Of a stretch of DNA of 5,529 nucleotides, positions 1-5,529 are shown piece after piece. Position numbers and translations under genes: made by a program. The notes under the pieces are model-generated. The model did no database searches, was not told the DNA's origin, and was given only the letters and a program-made list of their open reading frames with translations. Each line of letters opens with the position of its first letter. The stretch's first letter is position 1. This DNA is from Burkholderiales bacterium. Its GTDB lineage: Bacteria > Pseudomonadota > Gammaproteobacteria > Burkholderiales > Burkholderiaceae_C. Location: the NCBI GenBank assembly GCA_947474415.1, contig CANJKD010000206.1, positions 1 to 5,529 of the forward strand. Direction: 5' to 3'.

Positions 1-48
1 CCGACGATGCGTGACTTGAGCCGGACAGTCCCTCCAGCGGTCGGGATT

Positions 49-1269
49 TCAACCCGGCGGCGCGTCGTCGAATAAGGGCAGGCTGTAGCTGGCCTGCGGT
101 TCGTGCACCGCCGGTCGTTCGGCGCTGGCGGCGCTGGCTTGCGGCGCCACCAGGTCCGCCAGCGTGGCAAGGGCACCCGCGCGCACCCCCAGCAGGCGCA
201 ACCGGCGCGTCAGGTCGACGCGCTTCAGGCATTCGCCGGCCGCGCGGCGGATGGTGGTCGCATCCATCGTGTGGGCCGGCAGGCTGAGGTCACGCGTGAC
301 CGACTTGAAATCGTCGAAGCGCAGCTTGATGCCAATGGTCTTGCTGGCGTAGCCCTTGCGCGCCAGGTCGCTGGCGAGTCGCACGCACAGCTCGGTGAAG
401 ATGGCACCCAGCGCAGCGCGGTCTCGCACCGCGTGCAGGTCGCGCTCGAAGGTGGTTTCGCGGCTGATCGACTTCGGTTCGCTGAAGGTCACCACCGGCC
501 GCTCGTCGCGGCCGTGCGACGCTTCAACCAGCCATGCGCCGAAGCTCTTGCCGAAGTGTTCGACCAGCATCACCGGGCTGGCTGCCGCCACATCGCCAAC
601 CGTGTGGATGCCGAGCGCGGCAAGCTTGCTCGTAGCCTTCGGCCCGATGCCGTTCACCTTCTTCGCCGCCAGCGGCCAGATGCGCGCCGCCAGGCCGTCG
701 GGCGCGAGCACGGTCAGGCCGTCGGGCTTGTCGAGGTCGGAACAGATCTTCGAGAGCAGCTTGTTCGGCGTGATGCCCACCGAGCAGCTCAGGCCGGTGG
801 CGGCGCGCACCGTGTCTTTCAAGGCCTGGCCCACCGCCCGCCCGCCGTCGGCCTGCGCGCCGGGCAGCTCAGTGATGTCGATGTAAATTTCGTCGATGCC
901 GCGGTCTTCGACGAGTGGCGCCACGGCACGCACGGCGGCCTTGAACAGGCGCGAGTACTTGCGGTATTCGTCGAAGTCGATCGGCAGCAGGATGGCGTTC
1001 GGCGCCAGTGCGGCCGCCTTCATCACGCCCATGCCCGAGTGCACGCCGAGTGCGCGCGCTTCGTAGGTGCTGGTGGTGATGACGCCGCGGCCGGCGTAGT
1101 CGCGCAGGCGGGCGTATTCGCGCGTGCCGTCGGCGCGCGGCATCGGCTGGTGGCGCCGGCCGCCGCCGATCACGACCGGCATGCCGCGCAACTCAGGGTA
1201 GCGCAGCAACTCGACCGACGCATAAAAGGCGTCCATGTCGAGGTGGGCGATCAGGCGGCTGTCTGGCAT
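49..1269 (-). CDS. dinB: DNA polymerase IV (Y-family, DinB)
   Basis: Error-prone translesion DNA polymerase that acts in the cytoplasm at stalled replication forks. The 406-residue protein shows the family landmarks in order: palm motif HLDMDAFYASVE with metal ligand Asp11 and probable steric-gate Tyr16; the second catalytic motif IDE (Asp126, Glu127); KPDGLTVL at about 181-188; the helix-hairpin-helix thumb VNGIGPKATSKLAALGI at about 205-221; the little-finger entry KSISRETTF at 266-274; and a C-terminal SLPLF (396-400) that looks like a beta-clamp-binding peptide. It is longer than E. coli DinB (351 aa) because of about 20 extra residues between IGGG and RGVITT (around 38-60) and a longer tail. 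The ATG start places Asp11 where the family expects it. The ribosome binding site is weak. A LexA box lies 35 bp upstream, so SOS induction is likely. No frameshift is seen. Confidence 0.96.
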   Translation of the reverse strand: MPDSRLIAHLDMDAFYASVELLRYPELRGMPVVIGGGRRHQPMPRADGTREYARLRDYAGRGVITTSTYEARALGVHSGMGVMKAAALAPNAILLPIDFDEYRKYSRLFKAAVRAVAPLVEDRGIDEIYIDITELPGAQADGGRAVGQALKDTVRAATGLSCSVGITPNKLLSKICSDLDKPDGLTVLAPDGLAARIWPLAAKKVNGIGPKATSKLAALGIHTVGDVAAASPVMLVEHFGKSFGAWLVEASHGRDERPVVTFSEPKSISRETTFERDLHAVRDRAALGAIFTELCVRLASDLARKGYASKTIGIKLRFDDFKSVTRDLSLPAHTMDATTIRRAAGECLKRVDLTRRLRLLGVRAGALATLADLVAPQASAASAERPAVHEPQASYSLPLFDDAPPG

Positions 1270-1304
1270 GACTGTCTTGCACGACGGGTCGGTATGGTGT
1301 GGGG

Positions 1305-1320
1305 CTGTTCATCCGTACAG
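1305..1320. promoter_or_regulatory. LexA (SOS) box upstream of dinB
   Basis: The sequence CTGTTCATCCGTACAG fits CTGT-N8-ACAG, the LexA operator known from E. coli and shared by many beta/gammaproteobacteria. Its right flank reads CAGTA, extending the match to the 5'-TACTG edge when read on the minus strand. It lies 35 bp upstream of the dinB ATG (minus strand) and 32 bp upstream of the ATG of the acetyltransferase remnant (plus strand), so it could in principle have controlled both. dinB is a known SOS gene in E. coli, which fits. No convincing -35/-10 pair could be assigned on either strand. The match was found by eye, without a scoring matrix. Confidence 0.75.
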
Positions 1321-1352
1321 TAACATGCCGCCAGCTTTATGGGACGTACGCC

Positions 1353-1849
1353 ATGGTTTCGATCTGCTTGCGTCAGGTGGCGGCCAGTGACTTGCCGTAC
1401 TTCTTTGAACACCAGTGCGACCTCGCCGCGTGCCGTATGGCGGCGTTCACGGCGCGCGAGCCGTCCAACCGGCACGCCTTCGACGCCCACTGGGCGCGCA
1501 TCCTCGCCGACCCCGGCGTCGTCATGCGAACCATCATGGTCGATGCCGACGTGGCGGGCCAAGTGTCGAGCTTCGTGCAAGACAGCGAGCGCGAGCTGAC
1601 CTACTGGATTGCCCGCGCGCGGTGGGGCAGGGCATCGCCACCGAAGCCTTGCGGCAGTTCCTCGACGAGCAGCCGTCGCGCCCCTTGCGGGCCCGCGCCG
1701 CGAAGGACAACGTGGTGTCGATCCGGGTGCTGTTTCGCTGCAGGTTCGTCGCTTGCGGCGAGGGCCGTGGCTTCGCCGAAGCGCGTGGGTAAGAAATCGA
1801 TGAGCTGGTCTTCAGGCTCGGCGAATCAGCGCAGCTCGAAGCAACGTGA
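1353..1849 (+). pseudogene. GNAT-family N-acetyltransferase, frameshifted remnant
   Basis: Remnant of a GCN5-related (acetyl-CoA-dependent) N-acetyltransferase. From the ATG at 1353 the frame reads a typical N-terminus (LRQVAASDLPYFFEHQCD, then MAAFTAREPS, HWARILADPGVVMRTI, VDADVAG) up to YWIARARWG. At the GGGG run at 1624-1627 the homology jumps frame: the acetyl-CoA loop VGQGIATEALRQFLDEQ and the following DNVVSIRVL are read one frame over, as if one G had been lost. That second frame meets TAA at 1790-1792. The same frame then continues past the stop with the expected final strand EIDELVFRLGE to a TGA at 1847-1849. CAA to TAA would be a one-step origin for the stop. The usual Cys-Gly-Phe after the VL helix reads Cys-Arg-Phe, another sign of decay. 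Substrate unknown. One lesion in a G run could be a sequencing error, but two make a pseudogene more likely. Confidence 0.82.
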
Positions 1850-1864
1850 GCAAGCCCCCGGCGC

Positions 1865-1883
1865 CACTGCGCAGTGCCACAAT
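1865..1883 (+). promoter_or_regulatory. Possible promoter or operator before the SenA/EgtB-like gene
   Basis: The 70 bp between the acetyltransferase remnant and the next gene contain a perfect 12-bp palindrome CACTGCGCAGTG (1865-1876). It is followed at once by CACAAT (1878-1883), which matches four of six bases of a sigma-70 -10 box and lies 36 bp before the GTG start. No good -35 hexamer is seen at 17 bp. The palindrome would be placed where a repressor could act, but no regulator is known or encoded nearby. Weak, position-based evidence only. Confidence 0.2.
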
Positions 1884-1909
1884 CTTGCGCATTTGGCGCA
1901 ACGCGCCGC

Positions 1910-1915
1910 AGGAGG
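1910..1915 (+). promoter_or_regulatory. Shine-Dalgarno site setting the GTG start at 1920
   Basis: A perfect AGGAGG ends four bases before a GTG codon that is in frame with the SenA/EgtB-like protein. The later in-frame ATGs at 1959 and 1965 have no purine-rich site in front of them, so this site decides the start. The four-base spacing is slightly short but acceptable. Confidence 0.75.
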
Positions 1916-1919
1916 CACC

Positions 1920-3113
1920 GTGCAGGGCACCGAAGTCTTGAATGTGGGTTCCGCGCGTATGCGGATGGCGGACAAGGAGCAGCTTTCGTTGGCGCTGATC
2001 GACGCGCGCAACCAGACCTTGCGCTGGGCTGCGGGCTGCGAGGCGGCGCCGGGCGCCATGCCAAATGTGGCGCGCAGCGGCATCAACCCGCCGCTCTGGC
2101 AGATCGGCCACATCGGCTGGTTCCAGGAACACTGGATCGCCCGCAACGTGCAGCGCCAGCGGGGTGACGCGACGCGCCCGAAGCTCGCGTCCATCCTGCC
2201 GGAAGCCGACCGCTACTTCGACCCGGAAGCCGTGCCGCCCGAGAGCCGCTGGGCGATCGAACTGCCCGCCTTGCAGACGCTGAAACAGTACCTGTTCGAC
2301 ACGCTCGAAACCACGCTCGAACTGCTGGCGGCCGCACCCGACGAAGACGACGCGCTGCACTTCTACCGGCTCGCGCTGTTCCACGAAGACGAGTGCGCCG
2401 AGGCCTTCGCCGAGCTGACGCAAAGCGCGGGCTTCGACGCCCGCGTGCTGCCTGCACGGCTGGCCACCACCGTGACGCGCCCGCCGCTGTTGTTCCCCGC
2501 CACGCGTTGGCGGCTTGGCAGCGAGCCCGGCGGCTTCGTCTTCGACAACGAGAAGTGGGCGCATGACCTGGCCCTGCCCGAGTTCGAAATCGACGCGCAG
2601 GCCGTCGACTGGGCGCAGTACGGCGAGTTCGTCGAGGACGGCGGCTACGACGAACGCCGTCACTGGAGCGAGGCCGGTTGGGCCTGGGTGCAGATGCTGG
2701 GCCGGCGCACGCCGCGCCATGTCGAGCAGATGCGCCAGGGCGTGCTGCTGCGGCGCTTCGGCCACCTCGTGCGCGTGCCGCAGGCACAGCCCGCCGTTCA
2801 CGTGAGCTGGTTCGAGGCCGAGGCCTGGTGCTGCTGGGCCGGGCGCCGGCTGCCGAGCGAGGCGGAATGGGAGGTTGCTGCGGCGCAGGGCGCGTCTCGC
2901 GGCATGCGCTGGGGCGACGTGTGGGAATGGACCTCGAACACCTTGCGCGCCTACCCCGGCGCCCCTGCCTGTCTGCCCGGCACGGCTGCCGGCAAGGCGC
3001 AGCGCGGCGCGTCTTTCGCGACCTCCGGCCGGCTGCGCCACCCGAAGGCGCGTCGCGCGCGCCCCCCCCATGACGACACCGGGTTTTCCGGCTTCCGGAG
3101 TTGCAGCGTCTGA
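1920..3113 (+). CDS. SenA/EgtB-like protein (DinB_2 + FGE-sulfatase domains), altered active site
   Basis: This 397-residue protein belongs to the family of non-haem iron enzymes that join Cys (EgtB, OvoA) or a selenosugar (SenA) to hercynine or histidine. Residues about 20-170 form the DinB_2-like helical domain, with PPLWQIGHIGWFQEHW (His64) and FYRLALFHEDECAEAF. Residues about 195-397 form the formylglycine-synthase-like domain, with EFEIDAQAVDWAQYGEFVEDGGYDE, HVSWFEAEAWCCWAGRRLPSEAEWE, RWGDVWEWT and a final GFSGFRSCSV. The GHIGWFQ and FRLALFHED style resembles SenA more than mycobacterial EgtB, from memory only. Two oddities: the iron motif HX3H reads His155-Glu-Asp-Glu-Cys159, and the usual RN(W/F) near the C-terminus reads Arg-Arg-Ala (378-380). 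No senB, senC or egtD is in the window. The frame is open upstream to 1299, but that part is out-of-frame acetyltransferase sequence. Enzyme activity is uncertain; a divergent function or an inactive relative is possible. Confidence 0.82.
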   Translation: MQGTEVLNVGSARMRMADKEQLSLALIDARNQTLRWAAGCEAAPGAMPNVARSGINPPLWQIGHIGWFQEHWIARNVQRQRGDATRPKLASILPEADRYFDPEAVPPESRWAIELPALQTLKQYLFDTLETTLELLAAAPDEDDALHFYRLALFHEDECAEAFAELTQSAGFDARVLPARLATTVTRPPLLFPATRWRLGSEPGGFVFDNEKWAHDLALPEFEIDAQAVDWAQYGEFVEDGGYDERRHWSEAGWAWVQMLGRRTPRHVEQMRQGVLLRRFGHLVRVPQAQPAVHVSWFEAEAWCCWAGRRLPSEAEWEVAAAQGASRGMRWGDVWEWTSNTLRAYPGAPACLPGTAAGKAQRGASFATSGRLRHPKARRARPPHDDTGFSGFRSCSV

Positions 3114-3158
3114 GACGGATTCCCCGTGTGCGCCGTGCCGATCAAGCCACGCGTGGTC

Positions 3159-3734
3159 TCAAAGCCCGACGAGGTAGTGGGCCAGGTTCTCGATGTCTTG
3201 GGCGTTCAATGTTCCCGCCACGCTGGTCATGGTTCCGGCGTCGTTGGTGCGGGCGCGCGCCTTGAAATCGCTGAGCTGCTTGACGATGTAGTCGAAGTGT
3301 TGCCCGGCCACCCGCGGCACTTCGTTCTGGCCGGCGAAGCCGCCCAGGTGGCACATCGTGCACAGGGTCTCGTCGGCCTTGAGCTTGCCCAGGCGGGCCT
3401 TGTCGGCATCGGGCTTGAAGGGCTGCGCCGGGGGTGTTTGCGTCGCGAAGTAGCCGGCCAGTTCGCGCATCTCGTCGCGGGTCAGGCCGGCGACCATCGG
3501 CGTCATTAACTCATTGGTGCGGCGGCCGGCCTGAAAGTCGCGCAGTTGCAGGTCGAGGTAGCGCGCGGTCTGGCCAGCCAGGATGGGGTACTGGGGCTGT
3601 ATCGACCTGCCGCCAGGCCCGTGGCAAGCGGCGCAGACCTCGGCCTTGGCTGGCGCCGCGGCAGCACTTTGGGCCTGTGCAGCCGTGGCGGCAACCAACA
3701 CGCTCGCGCAGAGCAGGCGGATCATCGATGTCAC
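3159..3734 (-). CDS. Secreted di-haem cytochrome c (c4/c553 type)
   Basis: Periplasmic electron carrier with two class I cytochrome c domains. Residues 1-21 form a Sec signal peptide (MIRLLCASVLVAATAAQA, probable cleavage before Gln22). Haem attachment sites are CAACH (34-38) and CTMCH (125-129). Each domain has a matching distal segment: TNELMTPMVAGL (Met77 or Met80 as axial ligand) and TNDAGTMTSVAGTL (Met169). The two halves are clearly repeats of each other (both carry AGQ, then DFQAGRRTN or DFKARARTN, then helix and tyrosine). The length of 191 aa is usual for c4-type proteins. The GTG start at 3734 is preferred over ATG at 3725 because AAGGAAG (3740-3746) sits five bases before it. The gene lies downstream of the PQQ dehydrogenase on the same strand and is its plausible electron acceptor, passing electrons on towards a terminal oxidase. 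It converges on the SenA/EgtB-like gene with a 45-bp gap lacking a clear terminator. Confidence 0.93.
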   Translation of the reverse strand: MTSMIRLLCASVLVAATAAQAQSAAAAPAKAEVCAACHGPGGRSIQPQYPILAGQTARYLDLQLRDFQAGRRTNELMTPMVAGLTRDEMRELAGYFATQTPPAQPFKPDADKARLGKLKADETLCTMCHLGGFAGQNEVPRVAGQHFDYIVKQLSDFKARARTNDAGTMTSVAGTLNAQDIENLAHYLVGL

Positions 3735-3739
3735 AGGCG

Positions 3740-3746
3740 CTTCCTT
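3740..3746 (-). promoter_or_regulatory. Shine-Dalgarno site for the di-haem cytochrome c
   Basis: On the minus strand the bases read AAGGAAG, five bases before a GTG codon at 3734. The next in-frame ATG (3725) would be 14 bases away, so the site supports the GTG start and a nine-base (three-residue) longer signal peptide. Confidence 0.6.
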
Positions 3747-3769
3747 TTGATCAACGTGGCTTCAGGCAG

Positions 3770-3802
3770 AAAAAACGCCCCGGCGCGATGTGCGACGGGG
3801 CG
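3770..3802 (-). terminator. Intrinsic terminator after the PQQ dehydrogenase gene
   Basis: Read on the minus strand, CGCCCCG (3802-3796) pairs perfectly with CGGGGCG (3782-3776) around a 13-nt loop that can add three inner pairs. The stem is followed directly by six T residues (3775-3770). A GC-rich stem plus U tract is the classic rho-independent form. It stands 48 bp past the dehydrogenase stop codon and only 35 bp before the cytochrome c start, so it separates the two genes transcriptionally unless read-through occurs. Confidence 0.8.
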
Positions 3803-3821
3803 CGTTGGGTGCGGGGGGTGT

Positions 3822-3845
3822 GCCGACGCCCGAGCAGGCGTCGGC
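3822..3845 (-). other. Strong hairpin just after the PQQ dehydrogenase stop
   Basis: GCCGACGCC (3822-3830) and GGCGTCGGC (3837-3845) form a perfect nine-base-pair stem with a six-base loop, five bases beyond the stop codon of the dehydrogenase. There is no T run after it on either strand, so it is not a standard terminator by itself. It could protect the mRNA 3' end or pause polymerase ahead of the terminator 20 bp further on. Confidence 0.6.
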
Positions 3846-3850
3846 CCCGG

Positions 3851-5529
3851 TCATGGCAGCGAAAACACCAGCACCGCGTTGCCGCGCTTGAAGTCGAGCT
3901 GCGTGTTGCCACCGGCCGCGACCGCGACGTACTGCTTGCCGCCGACGCTGTACGACACGGCCGGTGCGTTCACACCCGCGCCACATTGGTACTCCCACAG
4001 CTTGGCGCCGGTGCGGGCGTTGAAGGCGCGAAACAGGCCGTTGCCTTCGCCGTTGAAGACCAGGTCGCCGGCGGTGGCGAGCACGCCGCCGATCAGCGGC
4101 TGGTCGGTGTCGAACTTCCAAGCCATCTTGCCGGTGTCAAGGTTCACGGCCGCCAGCCGGCCCCATTGCTTCTCGGCCGCGATGACCTTGAACGCGCCAC
4201 CGAGCCAGAGCTTGCCGCCGGGGTATTTGGCTTCCTCGACGTGGTAGGTCATCGGCTGGTGCAGGTTGGCGGCGTACGCGAGTCGCAGCTTCGGGTTGAT
4301 CGCCATCGGGCTCCACTCGACACCGCCGTTCGCGCCCGGCAGCATGCGCGCGCCGTCTTTCGTCGGCAGCACCCACATGTTTTCCTGCGGCACCATCGCT
4401 TCGCTGAAGCGGATCAGTTCGCCGGTGGCGCGATCATGCACATACACATGGCCGGTCTTGCCGCCATGGATCGCGACCTTGCGCATCTTGCCGTCCTTGC
4501 CGGCCGCTTCGGTCAGGATCACCGGCGAGACGGCGTCGAGGTCCCACACGTCATGCGGCACGTACTGGTGGTGCCACTTGTAGGCGCCGGTGTTCAGGTC
4601 AACAGCGACCATCGAGTCGGTGTAGAGGTTGTCGCCCGGCCGCTCGGCGCCGTACAGGTCGGGGCTGGGGTTGCCGACGACGAAGAACGCGGTGTTGCTT
4701 TCCTTGTCGATGGCTGGCGCCATCCAGACGCCACCGCCGAGCGTCTTGTAGAAGTCGCCGCCCTTTGCGAGTTGAGCCTTCTCGGCGGCGATGTCGCGGT
4801 GCAGGTTGCGATTCGTCGAGTCATTCACCGCCCAACTGCCCTCGTGGCCTTTGGCGGGCACGGTGTCGAAGGTCCAGAGGAGCTTGCCGTCGTTCGCGTC
4901 GTAGGCCTTCACGAAGCCGCGAATGCCGTATTCACCGCCGTTCGTGCCGATCAGGATCTTGCCATTCACCGCGACCGGCGCCATGGTCTCCGAATAGCCT
5001 TCTTCGGGATCGGCGATCTGGGTCGACCACAGCACCTTGCCGGTCTTCGCATCGAGCGAGACGAGCTTCGCGTCGAGCGTGCCCATGTAGAGCCGGTCGC
5101 CCATGATCGCGACGCCGCGGTTGTTCGGGCCGCAGCAGTAGGTCATCACCGGCCCCTGCTTGTGCTTGTAGTGCCAGAACTCCTTGCCGGTGGCGGCGTC
5201 GAGTGCGTAGACGTGGTTGTAAGAGGTGGTGATGTACATGATGCCGTCGACCACGATGGGCGCGGTTTCCATCGATTCGAGCACCTCGGTCTGGAACACG
5301 AAGGCCGGCCGCAGCTTGTCGACGTTCTTCGTGTTGATCTGCGTCGCCGGGTAGTAACGCGTCTGGGCGTAATTCAGGTTCGAGTGCAGGTTGTTCGCGC
5401 TGTCGTTGGCGGCGGCGTCAAGTTGGCCTTGCGACACCGAAACCGTCTTGGGCACCGGCACGCCGGCGGCCACGCCGCCCTGGCCGGATATCTCGGACTG
5501 CGCCAGCGCGCTGCCGGCTGCGACGGCCA
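3851..5529 (-). CDS. PQQ-dependent alcohol dehydrogenase, methanol/ethanol family (5' end missing)
   Basis: Periplasmic quinoprotein that oxidises an alcohol and passes electrons to a cytochrome c. The frame stays open to the right edge, where [12 protein letters not shown] looks like the end of a signal peptide (cleavage after ALA), so the true start is outside the window. Propeller repeats of the type D-x-x-T-G-K-x-x-W recur ([71 protein letters not shown]). Family landmarks are vicinal Cys-Cys in [11 protein letters not shown] (5132-5137), the metal-ligand Glu in NGGEYGIRG (4931-4933), the PQQ-stacking Trp in GGGVW (4724-4726), the metal-ligand Asn in VGNPSPD (4670-4672) and the catalytic Asp in PHDVWDLD (4541-4543). 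A second Asp two residues on (4535-4537) is the mark of lanthanide-type enzymes in this family. There is no C-terminal haem domain, so an external cytochrome is needed. Substrate unknown. Confidence 0.92.
   Translation of the reverse strand, partial: AVAAGSALAQSEISGQGGVAAGVPVPKTVSVSQGQLDAAANDSANNLHSNLNYAQTRYYPATQINTKNVDKLRPAFVFQTEVLESMETAPIVVDGIMYITTSYNHVYALDAATGKEFWHYKHKQGPVMTYCCGPNNRGVAIMGDRLYMGTLDAKLVSLDAKTGKVLWSTQIADPEEGYSETMAPVAVNGKILIGTNGGEYGIRGFVKAYDANDGKLLWTFDTVPAKGHEGSWAVNDSTNRNLHRDIAAEKAQLAKGGDFYKTLGGGVWMAPAIDKESNTAFFVVGNPSPDLYGAERPGDNLYTDSMVAVDLNTGAYKWHHQYVPHDVWDLDAVSPVILTEAAGKDGKMRKVAIHGGKTGHVYVHDRATGELIRFSEAMVPQENMWVLPTKDGARMLPGANGGVEWSPMAINPKLRLAYAANLHQPMTYHVEEAKYPGGKLWLGGAFKVIAAEKQWGRLAAVNLDTGKMAWKFDTDQPLIGGVLATAGDLVFNGEGNGLFRAFNARTGAKLWEYQCGAGVNAPAVSYSVGGKQYVAVAAGGNTQLDFKRGNAVLVFSLP

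Noticed and set aside
1..48. Possible terminator or gene end left of dinB.
   Set aside because: Only a four-base TCCC/GGGA pairing is visible with no T run; too little sequence to call anything.
103..1323. A 406-codon open frame on the plus strand opposite dinB.
   Set aside because: Its product is a low-complexity Arg/Ala/His/Gly/Val-rich chain with no motif, as expected antisense to a GC-rich gene; the opposite strand encodes an unmistakable DinB.
1618..1630. Programmed ribosomal frameshifting as an explanation for the acetyltransferase frame change.
   Set aside because: The site is only a GGGG run without a typical slippery heptamer, and a separate in-frame TAA follows at 1790, so decay explains both better.
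1812..3071. A 419-codon open frame on the minus strand opposite the SenA/EgtB-like gene.
   Set aside because: No recognisable domain and a composition typical of antisense frames in GC-rich DNA; the plus strand carries clear family motifs and an AGGAGG start.
3107..3156. Short palindromes CGTCTGAGACG and CCACGCGTGG between the convergent genes as a terminator.
   Set aside because: Both have almost no loop and no T run on either strand, so neither makes a stable terminator hairpin.
3546..4247. A 233-codon plus-strand frame spanning the cytochrome-dehydrogenase gap.
   Set aside because: It crosses parts of two real minus-strand genes and the terminator, with no motif or ribosome binding site; chance open frame.

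Overview
This 5.5 kb window is very GC-rich, with codons ending mostly in G or C. The gene types (DinB with a long fingers insert, a SenA/EgtB-like protein, a PQQ dehydrogenase with a c4-type cytochrome) fit a betaproteobacterium, most likely Burkholderiales. That placement is inference from protein style; no ribosomal or other diagnostic gene is present.

Layout from left to right. (1) 49-1269, minus strand: a complete Y-family DNA polymerase IV (dinB). (2) 1270-1352: a short divergent intergenic region holding a well-formed LexA/SOS box, CTGT-N8-ACAG, 35 bp before the dinB start. (3) 1353-1849, plus strand: a decayed GNAT acetyltransferase with one frameshift and one internal stop. (4) 1920-3113, plus strand: an EgtB/SenA-like protein (DinB_2 four-helix domain plus FGE-sulfatase domain) with a GTG start behind a perfect AGGAGG. 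It keeps the architecture of the ergothioneine/selenoneine synthases, but one iron-ligand His reads as Cys and the C-terminal substrate-binding segment is rewritten. (5) 3159-3734, minus strand: a secreted di-haem cytochrome c of the c4/c553 type. (6) 3735-3850: two strong hairpins, one of them a textbook intrinsic terminator for the minus strand. (7) 3851-5529, minus strand: a periplasmic PQQ-dependent alcohol dehydrogenase of the methanol/ethanol family, whose start and most of whose signal peptide lie beyond the right edge.

How they work together: the quinoprotein dehydrogenase has no haem domain of its own, so the secreted di-haem cytochrome encoded just downstream on the same strand is its probable electron acceptor. 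However, a terminator separates the two genes, so they are probably not a simple co-transcribed pair. dinB is probably DNA-damage induced. The SenA/EgtB-like gene has none of its expected pathway partners (senB, senC, egtD) in the window. The most interesting items are its altered active site and the Asp-x-Asp metal-site signature of the dehydrogenase, which hints at lanthanide use. I saw no CRISPR array, RNA gene, insertion sequence or phage gene. The 48 bases at the left edge hold nothing I can identify.
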